64,000 nt of DNA from Ketobacter sp. MCCC 1A13808 (GTDB taxonomy: Bacteria; Pseudomonadota; Gammaproteobacteria; Pseudomonadales; Ketobacteraceae). The stretch lies in NCBI RefSeq assembly GCF_009746715.1, contig NZ_VRKW01000003.1, forward strand, positions 186,001-250,000, read 5' to 3'. Shown piece by piece: positions 16,047-24,998 of this stretch. Under the pieces are notes generated by a model that ran no database searches, had not been told where the DNA came from, and saw nothing but the letters and a program-made list of their open reading frames with translations. Positions within the stretch are counted from its first letter, which is position 1. Each line of letters opens with the position of its first letter. The translations under genes and the position numbers were made by a program.

Positions 16047-18260
16047 ATGTGGCAGCGGCTTACCTGGGCCATTATGTTCGTTTGGTGGCATTCTGCGGCG
16101 GTCCACGCCGAGATCGTGGTGCCCGAAAATGCCAAGATAGGATTGGTTTTGAGTGGCGGGGGTGCCAGGGGGTTGGCCCATGTTGGTGTTATCCGCGTGC
16201 TGGAATCCCAAGGCATCAAGCCCGATATCATCACTGGCACCAGTATGGGGTCGATAGTTGGCGCGCTCTATGCCACCGGCCGCTCGGCAGAAGAAATTGA
16301 TCGTTTGGCGCGTAATATGAATTGGCGCGATGCCCTCAGCGATGCCTCGCCACGACGTCATCAACCCTACCCCTTTCGGCAACTCGAAGCGGGCATGACC
16401 GCAGACTTTCGCATGTCCATTAGTCCGAACGGTATTACTTTCCCTCGCGGGGTAATTGAAGGGCAGCATCTGGAGCAGGTATTGGGTGAGCTTTTTGAGC
16501 AACAAGGTCGGGCCCTGACATTCGAGCAATTGCCGATTCAGTTTGCAGCGGTAGCGGCGGACCTGGAAACCGGTGAGCAGGTGGTGCTGGACAGTGGTGA
16601 TGTGACATCGGCAATTCGGGCCAGCATGTCCATTCCAGGTGCTTTAGCTCCGGTGCAACGAGATGGCCGGTTATTGGTGGACGGCGGGATCGCCAACAAC
16701 ATGCCGGTTGATCTGGCGCGTCAGATGGGCGCTGATTTTATTATCGCGGTGGACGTGACCGCCCCTTTACGTAAGCGCGAGGAACTCAACTCTATTTTTG
16801 CGATTGCCTCCCAGACGAGTGCTTTCCTGGTGCGTTTAAACACCGTGGCCCAAAGGGTCAATTTGCGCGACGACGAGGTGTTGATATTACCAGATCTGGA
16901 CGGTTACGGCGCCGCCGACTTTGATCAGGACGAAGGCATAATTGAGGCTGGAGTTGAGGCCGCACTGATCATGTTCGACCAGGATAAATCGAATTTAAAA
17001 GTCGTGCAGGAGGCGACACCCGAGGCCGAAGAGATAGAGCCGGTGATTGATTTTTTGGAAATCAAAAACGACAGCGTAGTCGGTGACGACTCGATTCGTA
17101 GCCTGGTACGACAAAAAGTGGGTGAGCAGTTAAATCGTGCTGAACTGGAGGACGACTTATCCCGCTTGTATGGTCTGGACTATTTCAGCCTGGTTCGTTA
17201 CAACATTACCAACGCCGATGATCAAACCGGGCTGGAGATAATATGCGTAGCGCGGGAGACCGGAAACAGTTGGCTGAAAATGGGTTTGGAGATGGCCGAC
17301 GATTTTAGTGGTCACAGTGATTTCGGGCTCTCTGCAAGCCTGCGCCAATCCGGTTTAAACAGTCTTGGTGGTACCGCATTTGGTCGCCTTGAATTTGGAA
17401 CGAATACGGAAATCGAACTTCGTTTTTTGCAGCCGCTGGACACCGGTTTGACGTATTTTGTGGAGCCGGCCGTGGGCTATAAAGCGGGAGTGTTTGATGT
17501 GTATCTGGATGATTTACAGGAGGCACCTTTGTCTGAATATCAGAAAGGTTCTACCTGGGTTGAATTTTCGCTAGGGCGTACTTTGTGGCGGGAACTAGGC
17601 GAAATTCGATTCGGCCTCTCTTATGCGAGTGCCAGCCTGGATTTACAGGCCGGATTGGATTTAGCCTCGCTCGGGGTAAATACTTCTGATTTCCATGATT
17701 CGTATTATTTTGTCAGGATCGGGATAGACTCGTTGGACGATTTGGGGTTTCCAAGCAACGGCTTACGCTGGAGCATCACTCATGAAGAGCACGATTCTCA
17801 ATTGGGTGCGGAATCGAATTTTTCCCGTTTTAATTCTGACTTTACCGTTGCTATTAGCGCCGGGCGGCAGACGTTACTGATTGAAGGTGATGCGGAAATC
17901 GGTGATAACGACAGTTCGGACTTCATCGACATTCCTTCCATTGGCGGCTTCCTGGAATTATCAGGCTTACCGCCGGATTCGCGTTATGGTCGGCACCGGG
18001 TGCTGTTACGCAGCGTGCTATATCGGCGTTTGACGAAGAAAGGTCCGCTGCCGGTGGGGCTGCCGGTGTACGTGGGTGCCTCTATCGAAAAAGGCAATGT
18101 CTGGATTGACCGTAAAGCCATGAGCTGGGGCAGTGCGGTGACCGCAGCCAGTGTGTTTTTAGCGGCCCGAACGCCATTGGGGCCGGCCTATTTGAGTTTT
18201 GGTGCAACGGATGAGGGAGATCGCAGTGTATCTATTTTCCTGGGACAACGTTTCAGATAG
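16047..18260 (+). CDS. Patatin-like phospholipase with outer-membrane barrel (PlpD-like, type Vd autotransporter)
   Basis: A 737-residue protein close in length to Pseudomonas PlpD (728 aa). A signal peptide ends near Ala21. The patatin domain follows, with the oxyanion loop SGGGARGLAHVG (36-47), nucleophile Ser66 in GTSMG and catalytic Asp212 in VDGG. After about residue 330 comes a POTRA-like linker (VIDFLEIKNDSVVGDDSIRS) and then a C-terminal Omp85-like barrel ending IFLGQRF-R. Type Vd proteins use the barrel to expose or release a phospholipase A. Catalytic residues look intact. The ATG lacks a strong ribosome site; a longer upstream frame is not supported. Confidence 0.9.
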   Translation: MWQRLTWAIMFVWWHSAAVHAEIVVPENAKIGLVLSGGGARGLAHVGVIRVLESQGIKPDIITGTSMGSIVGALYATGRSAEEIDRLARNMNWRDALSDASPRRHQPYPFRQLEAGMTADFRMSISPNGITFPRGVIEGQHLEQVLGELFEQQGRALTFEQLPIQFAAVAADLETGEQVVLDSGDVTSAIRASMSIPGALAPVQRDGRLLVDGGIANNMPVDLARQMGADFIIAVDVTAPLRKREELNSIFAIASQTSAFLVRLNTVAQRVNLRDDEVLILPDLDGYGAADFDQDEGIIEAGVEAALIMFDQDKSNLKVVQEATPEAEEIEPVIDFLEIKNDSVVGDDSIRSLVRQKVGEQLNRAELEDDLSRLYGLDYFSLVRYNITNADDQTGLEIICVARETGNSWLKMGLEMADDFSGHSDFGLSASLRQSGLNSLGGTAFGRLEFGTNTEIELRFLQPLDTGLTYFVEPAVGYKAGVFDVYLDDLQEAPLSEYQKGSTWVEFSLGRTLWRELGEIRFGLSYASASLDLQAGLDLASLGVNTSDFHDSYYFVRIGIDSLDDLGFPSNGLRWSITHEEHDSQLGAESNFSRFNSDFTVAISAGRQTLLIEGDAEIGDNDSSDFIDIPSIGGFLELSGLPPDSRYGRHRVLLRSVLYRRLTKKGPLPVGLPVYVGASIEKGNVWIDRKAMSWGSAVTAASVFLAARTPLGPAYLSFGATDEGDRSVSIFLGQRFR

Positions 18261-18330
18261 CGCGTCTGATACTGTGGAATTGTTAAGTCGTTTAGAGAAA
18301 GACGTGACCGCTTCAACTACACTGAATGCC

Positions 18331-18879
18331 ATGAAGTATTCGCCTATTAAAATGACTCTGGTTAGTTTGGCCCTGCTATTAGCAGGCTGTAGTACGCCTT
18401 CCGGCTATAATTCGACCCCCTACGTCAAGGCTTCATCCAACGCTGATCAATCGGCGGACTCCCAAGCCGTGCCCTTGACGGCGGCGGCGAAGAAAGACCT
18501 TGCCTATCGTGCCGGAGTGGCCCAAACCCTGTACCAGCAATACCATGACTGGAAACACGTTCCCTATCGCTGGGGCGGAATGAATCGCAAGGGCGTGGAC
18601 TGCTCGGCGTTCGTCTATCTGACCTATGCCAATAAATTTAATGTAGAATTGCCCAGGACCACACAATACCAGGCTGCAGTGGGTTCGCCTTTAGCAAAAC
18701 ACCAGTTGAGGGCCGGAGATCTGGTGTTTTTCAAGACCGGGCGTAAAAACCGTCATGTGGGGATGTACGTTGAGAGCGGTAAATTCCTCCACGTGTCGGA
18801 GCAGAAAGGGGTGGTGATTTCCGATCTGGATAACGTCTATTGGAGCAAGCATTACTGGATGGCACGCCGGGTCGAATAG
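18331..18879 (+). CDS. NlpC/P60 peptidoglycan endopeptidase lipoprotein
   Basis: A 182-residue lipoprotein. The lipobox LLAGC places the lipid-modified Cys at residue 20. The NlpC/P60 domain has Cys91 in VDCSAFVYL and His142 in RHVGMYV, with His154 as the likely third residue, so the catalytic set is complete. The enzyme should cut stem peptides in the cell wall, like E. coli Spr/MepS (188 aa). I chose this ATG because it gives a proper lipoprotein signal; the frame extends upstream into the previous gene without one. It begins 70 bases after the patatin gene. Confidence 0.88.
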   Translation: MKYSPIKMTLVSLALLLAGCSTPSGYNSTPYVKASSNADQSADSQAVPLTAAAKKDLAYRAGVAQTLYQQYHDWKHVPYRWGGMNRKGVDCSAFVYLTYANKFNVELPRTTQYQAAVGSPLAKHQLRAGDLVFFKTGRKNRHVGMYVESGKFLHVSEQKGVVISDLDNVYWSKHYWMARRVE

Positions 18880-18914
18880 GCGTGCCATAAACCTGCCCCT
18901 GCGCCGGATGCCGC

Positions 18915-19994
18915 TCAAACTTGTTGCAGAAGCCGGTCGGTTTCCTCAACTAAAGAGTTGATGAGTGCCGGGGTTTGTTGATGCTGTAACAACGCCGCCG
19001 ATTGCCCGCACCATAGCGACATCAAATCGCTCCGCTCCGCCTCAATCGCTGCCCGTTTTAACTGCCCCATCAGCCAATTTTGCACCGGGTAAGGTGCGAT
19101 AGGCCTGCGCTGTCCCTCGTGCATCAACCGATTGCGGATGCCCCGCGCCAGGCGTCCGCTGAATACACGGGTTAAGCCGGTGTGGCGGGCCTCCTCACTA
19201 AACAGCGCTTGTTTGTGTAAGGCCGAAGTGCCGGATTCTTCACAGGCTAAAAAGGCGGTACCGATTTGAACGGCTTCAGCCCCCAGCACCCGTGCGGCCG
19301 CGATACCGCGGCCATCGGCGATGCCGCCTGCCGCGATCACCGGAATATGGATGCTATCGGCGATTTGGGGAATTAAAGACAAACCACCGGTGAGCGCATC
19401 TTCCGCCGGTTGCAGAAACGAAACCCGGTGACCACCTGCTTCAAAACCACTGGCCACCACCATATCAACGCCGGCCCGCTCCAATGCAACGGCCTCTGCG
19501 ATACTGGTTGCGGTGCCCAATGTCGTTATTCCGAGCTGTTTACACTGCGTCAAAATATCCGCGGAGGGGATGCCATACACAAAACTGAATACAGCGGGTC
19601 GGGCTTTCAAAATTCCGTCAATCTGATCCGTGTAATCGGGGCTGAACCGCACCGGTTTCTCCGGCAGCGGCAGCTGAAGTTCTTCGAAAAAAGGTTCCCA
19701 TTGCGCACTTAATTGGGTGATTTCCGAATTGGAGTAAGTTGGAACGTCACTGCCATCAAACGGAATCCATAGATTGAGTGCGAACGGCTTGCTTGTATTG
19801 GCGCGGATTTGCGCAGCGGTCGCGATAATTTCCGCTCCGTTCAGGTGATGCGCTCCGAACGATCCGAGGCCGCCGGATGCAGACACCGTTGAACAAAGTT
19901 CAACACTTGAAAGGCCACCGCCGAAAGGTCCCTGAACAATGGGAAAGCGAAGACCAAGTCGATCCGTTACCCGGCTTTGTTTCCAGTTATTCAT
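18915..19994 (-). CDS. Nitronate monooxygenase (2-nitropropane dioxygenase family)
   Basis: A 359-residue FMN-dependent TIM-barrel protein. Family features include the N-terminal LGLRFPIVQGPFGGGLSS, GGLGSFGAHHLN, the glycine-rich phosphate-binding segments VIAAGGIADGRGIAAARVLG and AEAVQIGTAFLACEESG. The family oxidises alkyl nitronates or acts as FabK-like enoyl reductase. The start at 19994 overlaps the stop of the GST gene by one base (TAATG), showing translational coupling; a longer frame to 20198 lies inside the GST gene and was rejected. Confidence 0.88.
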   Translation of the reverse strand: MNNWKQSRVTDRLGLRFPIVQGPFGGGLSSVELCSTVSASGGLGSFGAHHLNGAEIIATAAQIRANTSKPFALNLWIPFDGSDVPTYSNSEITQLSAQWEPFFEELQLPLPEKPVRFSPDYTDQIDGILKARPAVFSFVYGIPSADILTQCKQLGITTLGTATSIAEAVALERAGVDMVVASGFEAGGHRVSFLQPAEDALTGGLSLIPQIADSIHIPVIAAGGIADGRGIAAARVLGAEAVQIGTAFLACEESGTSALHKQALFSEEARHTGLTRVFSGRLARGIRNRLMHEGQRRPIAPYPVQNWLMGQLKRAAIEAERSDLMSLWCGQSAALLQHQQTPALINSLVEETDRLLQQV

Positions 19995-20605
19995 TATCGA
20001 ATTCCCTCGGCGAGCAGGGCCTCCCGGACGGCCGGTCGTTGTGCTACCCGCTGCATAAAGTCTTGCAGGTGGGTCAGTGCGTGTATATCGAGCTGCACTG
20101 GTGTAGCCCAACGGGTGACCGTATAGAGGTAAGCATCGGCTACAGTGAACGTCGCTCCGCACAGGAATTTGCTGTCTTTTAATTGCTGATCCAGCCATTG
20201 ATACTTGCCAAGGAGGGCGTTTTTGAATGTGTGCATCACCTCATCGGCAAAGGAGTAATGAAACAACGGGGCAAAGCCTTTGTGTAACTCGGTACTGATG
20301 TAGTTTTGCCAGACCTCGACCCGGTAACGCTGCAGGGTTTCCGGCGCGGGTAACAGTTCGCGTGCGGGTTTCTGATCGGCGATATAACGCGCAATGACTG
20401 CGCCCTCCGTCAGCCGCTCGCCGCTGTCCAGTTGCAGCAAAGGAACCTGGTTGCGGGAATTAAACTTGCTGTAATCGTCACCGCTTTCGGTAGTGCCGTT
20501 GGCCAGGTCAACGCGTACTAAGTCGAATTCAGAGCCGGTTTCCCGCAGCACAATGTGCGGGGCCAGTGAGCAGGTGCCGGGGGAATAGTAAAGCTTCATC
20601 ATCAT
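19994..20605 (-). CDS. Glutathione S-transferase (beta-class-like)
   Basis: A 203-residue GST. The thioredoxin-like N-terminal half begins MMMKLYYSPGTCSLAPHI with Cys12 of the bacterial beta-class CSLAPH motif, and has the glutathione-binding NQVPLLQLDSGERLTEGAVI segment. The helical C-terminal half carries FTVADAYLYTVTRW, the conserved folding motif with Asp. It is coupled to the nitronate monooxygenase gene and divergent from a LysR gene that probably controls the pair. Confidence 0.93.
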   Translation of the reverse strand: MMMKLYYSPGTCSLAPHIVLRETGSEFDLVRVDLANGTTESGDDYSKFNSRNQVPLLQLDSGERLTEGAVIARYIADQKPARELLPAPETLQRYRVEVWQNYISTELHKGFAPLFHYSFADEVMHTFKNALLGKYQWLDQQLKDSKFLCGATFTVADAYLYTVTRWATPVQLDIHALTHLQDFMQRVAQRPAVREALLAEGIR

Positions 20606-20710
20606 GTCTCCAGGAACGGTTGTGTCGAGTTCAATATCAGTGTATTGATTACCTAAATGATGATAAATGCGTTGTGAATCACTTTATACATTACATAAGG
20701 TAATAAATGG
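20606..20710. promoter_or_regulatory. gst / LysR divergent control region
   Basis: The 105 bases between the divergent gst and LysR starts contain ATTACCT (20648-20654) and its reverse complement AGGTAAT (20698-20704). Divergent placement of a LysR gene with its target and a dyad between them is the usual arrangement for LysR control, but these short arms could be chance. Confidence 0.35.
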
Positions 20711-21628
20711 GTGCGCCAATTTAACGAAGTGATGCTGGGTAGCATCGAACTATTTTGCCTGTGCGCAGAGCAGGGTAGCTTTTCGGCAGCGGCAGTGAAG
20801 GCCGGGGTGACGCCGCCGGCGGTGAGCCGCTCCATCAGTCGCCTGGAAAAGCGTTTGGGGGTTGAGCTGTTTGCCCGTACTACCCGGCGTATGAGTTTGA
20901 CTGAGGCCGGTGAGCGGTATTTGCATCACTGTCGGCAAGCGCTATCGGGCTTGCGCGAAGCCGAGCAGGCGTTGGCGGGGGAGCAGCAAAACCCTGCCGG
21001 CAGTGTGCGCATCAGTTTGCCCACACCCCTGGGGAAGCTGCGGGTTTTGCCGTTGTTGCCGGAGTTTTGCCAGCGCTATCCGGATGTTGCTCTCAATGTG
21101 CAACTGAGCAATCGCAACGTGGATTTTATTGGCGATGGATTCGATTTGGCCATCCGAATGCGCAAACCACCGGAATCGGATCTGATTGCGCGTCACCTGG
21201 GCGACGCGTCGCTCGTTGTGGTGGCTGCGCCAGAGTACCTGTCTCGCAATGGTATCCCCTCCAAACTCGATCAGCTTTCACGTCATCAATGCATCCGCTT
21301 TTTGCTTCCGAGTAGTGGCTCGCCTGTGCCCTGGCAATTTCGTATAGAGGGTCAGGATAAGCCCGTCGAAATTCAAGGCGGGTTGAGTGTAGAGGAGGAT
21401 TTGTTGGGTTGCGTAGATCTGGCGCGGCATGCGGGCGGGCTGCTGCAAACCTATCGCTTTATGGTAGAAAAAGACTTGCAACAGGGGCGGTTGGTGGAGG
21501 TGTTGCAACCTTATTCCGGCTGTGCTCGATCGGCCTGTCTCATGTATCCGAAAAAAACGTATCAGCCGCTGCGAGTCCGGGTGTTGATCGATTTTCTATT
21601 CGAAAAGCTGCATGGTTCATTCGTTTAA
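20711..21628 (+). CDS. LysR-family transcriptional regulator
   Basis: A 305-residue regulator with an N-terminal winged helix-turn-helix (about residues 8-67: GSFSAAAVKAGVTPPAVSRS and ISRLEKRLGVELFARTTRRM) and a periplasmic-binding-like effector domain. It reads divergently from the gst-nitronate monooxygenase pair. The first codon of the frame is GTG at 20711; an ATG at 20732 (MLGSIELF) fits the usual LysR N-terminus better and may be the real start. Confidence 0.9.
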   Translation: MRQFNEVMLGSIELFCLCAEQGSFSAAAVKAGVTPPAVSRSISRLEKRLGVELFARTTRRMSLTEAGERYLHHCRQALSGLREAEQALAGEQQNPAGSVRISLPTPLGKLRVLPLLPEFCQRYPDVALNVQLSNRNVDFIGDGFDLAIRMRKPPESDLIARHLGDASLVVVAAPEYLSRNGIPSKLDQLSRHQCIRFLLPSSGSPVPWQFRIEGQDKPVEIQGGLSVEEDLLGCVDLARHAGGLLQTYRFMVEKDLQQGRLVEVLQPYSGCARSACLMYPKKTYQPLRVRVLIDFLFEKLHGSFV

Positions 21629-21722
21629 AATCCGCCAGATAAAATTTAAGTGACACTTTTCTGTATCTTCATGTCAAAGCTGTTGTATTAAACATCACCG
21701 ACACGTCAGAGGTATAAATACG

Positions 21723-22514
21723 ATGAAAATCGATCTAAGCGGAAAAACAGCAGTAGTGACCGGCTCGACCAAAGGTATCGGTTGGGCCTGTGCGAAGGGA
21801 TTGGCAGCTTGTGGAGCGGAAGTGGTTATTAATGGGCGCAAGCGGGCGGATGTGGAAAAGGCGATAGAATCCATTAAACAGCGGGTGCCGGGTGCAGGCT
21901 TAATCGGTGTGGCAGCAGACCTGGGTTCCGCAGAAGGGTGTGAAGACTTTATCAGGCAAGTACCGCGCTGCGATATTCTGGTCAATAATCTGGGAATATT
22001 CGGACCGCAAGATTTTTTTGAAACGGAAGACAGTCAATGGCAAACGTTCTTTGATGTGAATGTGATGTCCGCCGTTCGGATGTCCCGTGCGTATTTGCCG
22101 CATATGGAGAAAAGCCAATGGGGCAGGGTGGTCTTTCTGTCGTCGGAATCCGGCCTGAATATTCCCACTGAAATGATTCATTACGGCGTCACCAAAACCG
22201 CTCTATTAAGTCTGTCTCGTGGATTGGCCAAACGTATGGCGGGCACCGGTGTGACGGTGAACGCCGTGTTACCCGGACCCACGCTGAGCGAGGGTGTAAA
22301 GGACATGTTGAAGCACGATTTGGAAAGTGGAAAATCCGTTGAAGAGGTGGGCCGAGAATTTGTTATGGAAATCCGGCCATCATCCATTATTCAGCGGGCG
22401 GCCTCCACCGAAGAAGTAGCCAATATGGTGGTGTACACCTGCTCTATTCAAGCATCTGCCACCACCGGTGCTGCATTGCGGGTCGATGGGGGTATCGTTG
22501 ATACCATTGCTTAG
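21723..22514 (+). CDS. Short-chain dehydrogenase/reductase (SDR)
   Basis: A 263-residue classical SDR. It has the cofactor loop TGSTKGIG (12-19), the NNLG motif, a catalytic Ser in VVFLSSESG and the YGVTK Tyr-Lys pair. Arg after the second strand (INGRKRAD) suggests NADP. The substrate is unknown. The ATG lies after GAGGTATAAATACG. It is on the same strand as the LysR gene but 94 bases away. Confidence 0.9.
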   Translation: MKIDLSGKTAVVTGSTKGIGWACAKGLAACGAEVVINGRKRADVEKAIESIKQRVPGAGLIGVAADLGSAEGCEDFIRQVPRCDILVNNLGIFGPQDFFETEDSQWQTFFDVNVMSAVRMSRAYLPHMEKSQWGRVVFLSSESGLNIPTEMIHYGVTKTALLSLSRGLAKRMAGTGVTVNAVLPGPTLSEGVKDMLKHDLESGKSVEEVGREFVMEIRPSSIIQRAASTEEVANMVVYTCSIQASATTGAALRVDGGIVDTIA

Positions 22515-22603
22515 TTTTGCCGGGGCGGAAGCCCTTGCAATACTTTGCATTTTTTGACTGCTTCAGGTACAACGAGCGGGTCTATCAAATCACGGGAAAC
22601 ACT

Positions 22604-22960
22604 ATGATCACCATTTTTTATTGGATTTTTCTGGCAGCCATCGTGCTGGGCGTTTTGTATTTCATTGGGCATTCCCTAAAAAAATGGCCCGCCGGCTTCT
22701 TTGTCGCTGGTTTTTTTCTGGTAGTCGGGGTGCTGTTCTATTATTTCTATCTGGAGCAGGCATTTGTAAAAAACTGGGGCGGAAAGATGAGCGTTAAAGT
22801 TCCTCAAGGACAGGTACACATCTCCGCTACCTGGAAAGATGATAATTTGTGGATAGAAAATTACGATCCAGTTTCCAATACCTGTATTTTTCAGGAATAT
22901 TCACGGGGTCATATGCTGGAAGGTAAGGTGGTTATAAAGGATTGCAATCCGCTAAAATAA
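22604..22960 (+). CDS. Small membrane-anchored protein of unknown function
   Basis: A 118-residue protein starting MITIFYWIFLAAIVLGVLYF, with two closely spaced transmembrane helices (about 2-22 and 29-50) and a C-terminal soluble domain of about 65 residues containing two Cys (NTCIFQEYS, KDCNPLK) that could form a disulfide if periplasmic. The frame opens earlier at 22517, but the ATG at 22604 gives a clean membrane start. No family recognised. Confidence 0.55.
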   Translation: MITIFYWIFLAAIVLGVLYFIGHSLKKWPAGFFVAGFFLVVGVLFYYFYLEQAFVKNWGGKMSVKVPQGQVHISATWKDDNLWIENYDPVSNTCIFQEYSRGHMLEGKVVIKDCNPLK

Positions 22961-22969
22961 TGCCGCACA

Positions 22970-22991
22970 GTGCCAGCTTTAGCGCTGGCAC
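22970..22991. terminator. Possible hairpin between convergent genes
   Basis: GTGCCAGC (22970-22977) and GCTGGCAC (22984-22991) form an 8-bp stem with a 6-base loop, between the convergent membrane-protein and CBS genes. There is no T-run after it on either strand, so it is at best a weak terminator. Confidence 0.35.
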
Positions 22992-23018
22992 AAGTGCCCT
23001 GTCGGCGGATGTCTGCGC

Positions 23019-23435
23019 TTATTGCAGGGCGATCTGCCTGCACATTTCACGCAAAATTCTTCTTCGTGATATCACGCCCATCACTTTGTTATGTTCATTG
23101 ATCACCGGATATATTTTTGGCTTCTGACCCAGCATCTGGTTGGCTAAATCCAGCACGCTATCGCCATTGCGTACGGACAGCACCTCGCGACGCATAATAT
23201 CTGAAACCGTTGCAACCCGTTCCGAGAAATACAAAACCTGAGTTACGGTCTTCAGACAATCTTGTTCGGATATCCAGCCTACCAAATACCCGTTCGCGTC
23301 CACCACGGGGCCCCCGATCAATTCATTTTTAACCATGGCTGTTGCAGCTTCAACCACCGGTGTTTGTGCCGTGAAAGAAACGTATCTTGAACTCATGCAA
23401 TCTGAAACTGTTATGGCATTAATGGTATAACTCAT
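23019..23435 (-). CDS. CBS-domain protein
   Basis: A 138-residue protein made of two CBS repeats (about residues 9-65 and 77-134), each with the pattern of a core motif, a 'V-x-D-x-x-G' return (GGPVVDANGYLVGWIS; IYPVINEHNKVMGVIS) and an aliphatic helix. Stand-alone CBS pairs bind adenine nucleotides and regulate partners. No attached enzymatic domain. GAGGAGATAAGG precedes the ATG, a strong ribosome site. Orientation is opposite to the preceding genes and its partner is unknown. Confidence 0.9.
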   Translation of the reverse strand: MSYTINAITVSDCMSSRYVSFTAQTPVVEAATAMVKNELIGGPVVDANGYLVGWISEQDCLKTVTQVLYFSERVATVSDIMRREVLSVRNGDSVLDLANQMLGQKPKIYPVINEHNKVMGVISRRRILREMCRQIALQ

Positions 23436-23675
23436 TTCCTTATCTCCTCCGGTGAACGGAGCCTATGCTTTCTCTTCTATAGAGCTTGAGAGTAGAAATA
23501 CACCTAAATCAGAAGTAACGCAACGAGACAGATGTAGATGTACGTTAGATCGTGATAACGCTTTATTTTAGCGCTGAAACTGGCAGCACAAATGTCCCTT
23601 TACGGTGCAATGCGGGCGAATTGGGTGGGGATCTGCACCAGTATGCAGCTTGCCAGTGCGGGCCTTACCGGTTCG

Positions 23676-24629
23676 CTAATCGCACGTTATGGTCACGGTC
23701 AGGGTATGGGACTCACCGCTATCAAGCTGCACGTAATCCTTCATCACGTTGGCTGTCTCGATGCAGAGCATGCGCTGATAGGCAGAGTCGTCAAATTGAC
23801 TAAGGCGCTTGGCTTTCTCGATCCACGGATTCCACACCACAGCGGATCTTGAGCCGGTGCTGAGCAAATGAATGCGCCTGTTCCAGGTCGGATCCTCTAT
23901 GCTCAACGTTTGTAGATTGCCCTCATAAATGCGATCCGTTTCCTGGCCGATCAGTAGCGGTTTCGAATCCGCTTTTTGTTGCCACTCATCCAGTGTATCC
24001 AGGTAAGGGCAATGCTCCAGTCCGTGCACGATAACGTCATTGATATGGCTTACAGAAAAATAGCTGTGTAAAGCCTGGGAGAAAGCGATCGGCGCGTTGC
24101 TGCGATTACGGGTGGTGAGCTGAAGTGTTAATTGGTCGCCGATCAATAGAACCAATTCCAGGTCGACTTCCATCGGCCATGCGCTGGCAAGGGGAACGCT
24201 GCGGGGTAAACGTAAGGAAAGCGTGACGCCTTGATCGTCGCAATGCAGCTTTTCTAACAGCCATAATTGATCCCGCGCCCAGCCGTGGGCAGGGTATTCA
24301 GCCGGCGAAGCGGAATGGAGCGCGGTGGCTTGCCCCAGGCTCTTCTGCACGGTATCAGGGTTGCGGCGAACATCGCCAAACCAGGGCCAGCAAACAGGAA
24401 CACCGCCGCGAACCGCTGTGCCGGCTGCGAATGCCGCGCTTTCGCTCAGCCATATAACCGGCCGCGCGCCGGCGGGGGTGTAACTCAGAACCTGAGCGCC
24501 CTGTAATGCAATCAGTGCAGTCGCGCGGGGATGATCGACCCGCAGGCAGGTAAGCCCATCCAATTGGCATAAGCTAACCGGACCGGCAGGGGTCGGCAAT
24601 GAACTTCGGTTGGTATCATTCGTGCTCAA
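23676..24629 (-). CDS. D-hexose-6-phosphate mutarotase (YeaD-like)
   Basis: A 317-residue galactose-mutarotase-fold protein. It has the YeaD-type pattern: ALIALQGAQVLSYTP, PVIWLSESAAF, the RGGVPVCWPWFGD signature, a His in SQALHSYFSVS, and the C-terminal CIETANVM with the catalytic Glu. The enzyme interconverts alpha and beta anomers of glucose-6-phosphate in the cytoplasm. It is divergent from the RHH-CHAD-ParA operon and probably not part of it. Confidence 0.92.
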   Translation of the reverse strand: MSTNDTNRSSLPTPAGPVSLCQLDGLTCLRVDHPRATALIALQGAQVLSYTPAGARPVIWLSESAAFAAGTAVRGGVPVCWPWFGDVRRNPDTVQKSLGQATALHSASPAEYPAHGWARDQLWLLEKLHCDDQGVTLSLRLPRSVPLASAWPMEVDLELVLLIGDQLTLQLTTRNRSNAPIAFSQALHSYFSVSHINDVIVHGLEHCPYLDTLDEWQQKADSKPLLIGQETDRIYEGNLQTLSIEDPTWNRRIHLLSTGSRSAVVWNPWIEKAKRLSQFDDSAYQRMLCIETANVMKDYVQLDSGESHTLTVTITCD

Positions 24630-24656
24630 GGGGGTGGCCTCTTATCGGATTAGGTA

Positions 24657-24711
24657 TTGAAAAAACGCCAGGATGGCCTTATAGTGCGTCGTCATGACGT
24701 AATGACGTCAT
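24657..24711 (+). promoter_or_regulatory. Promoter with clustered TGACG repeats before the RHH-CHAD-ParA operon
   Basis: TTGAAA (24657-24662) and TATAGT (24680-24685) are spaced by 17 bases. Around the expected start point lie overlapping repeats: the palindrome CGTCATGACG (24690-24699), the direct repeat ATGACGTA/ATGACGTC at an 8-base step (24694-24709) and the palindrome ATGACGTCAT (24702-24711). Ribbon-helix-helix proteins commonly bind such 7-8-base iterated repeats, and the first gene downstream encodes an RHH-like protein, so an autoregulatory or centromere-like site is plausible. Confidence 0.55.
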
Positions 24712-24783
24712 TTTTGCAGGTGGCCTCTAACCCGTAACGCGTCGGGCAGTATTCAGCAATATTCATATCTTCGGAATCAAACC

Positions 24784-24996
24784 ATGCCAGCTTCAAAGAA
24801 AGACAGTCAAAGTAAAATAAAGCAGGATAAGAAGATCAGCAAGGACGACAAGCATAAAAAAAACACCTCGTTGCGTCTGGACGCGAAAACGTTAAAAGAA
24901 CTAAAAGTCAAAGCCATTAACGACGACCTGTCCGTGCAGAAAATTATGGAAAAGTTGATTAAAGGCTACTTAAAAGGTGAATTTAAAATAGATTGA
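24784..24996 (+). CDS. Small ribbon-helix-helix-like DNA-binding protein
   Basis: A 70-residue, very basic protein. A Lys/Ser/Asp-rich flexible tail of about 26 residues leads into NTSLRLDAKTLKELKVKA, NDDLSVQKIMEKLIKGYL: one beta strand and two helices, the size and hydrophobic pattern of CopG/ParG-type ribbon-helix-helix folds. A flexible basic tail before an RHH core is typical of centromere-binding partners of ParA ATPases (ParG, omega). It starts an operon with CHAD and ParA genes. The fold call is by pattern only. Confidence 0.65.
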   Translation: MPASKKDSQSKIKQDKKISKDDKHKKNTSLRLDAKTLKELKVKAINDDLSVQKIMEKLIKGYLKGEFKID

Positions 24997-24998
24997 AC

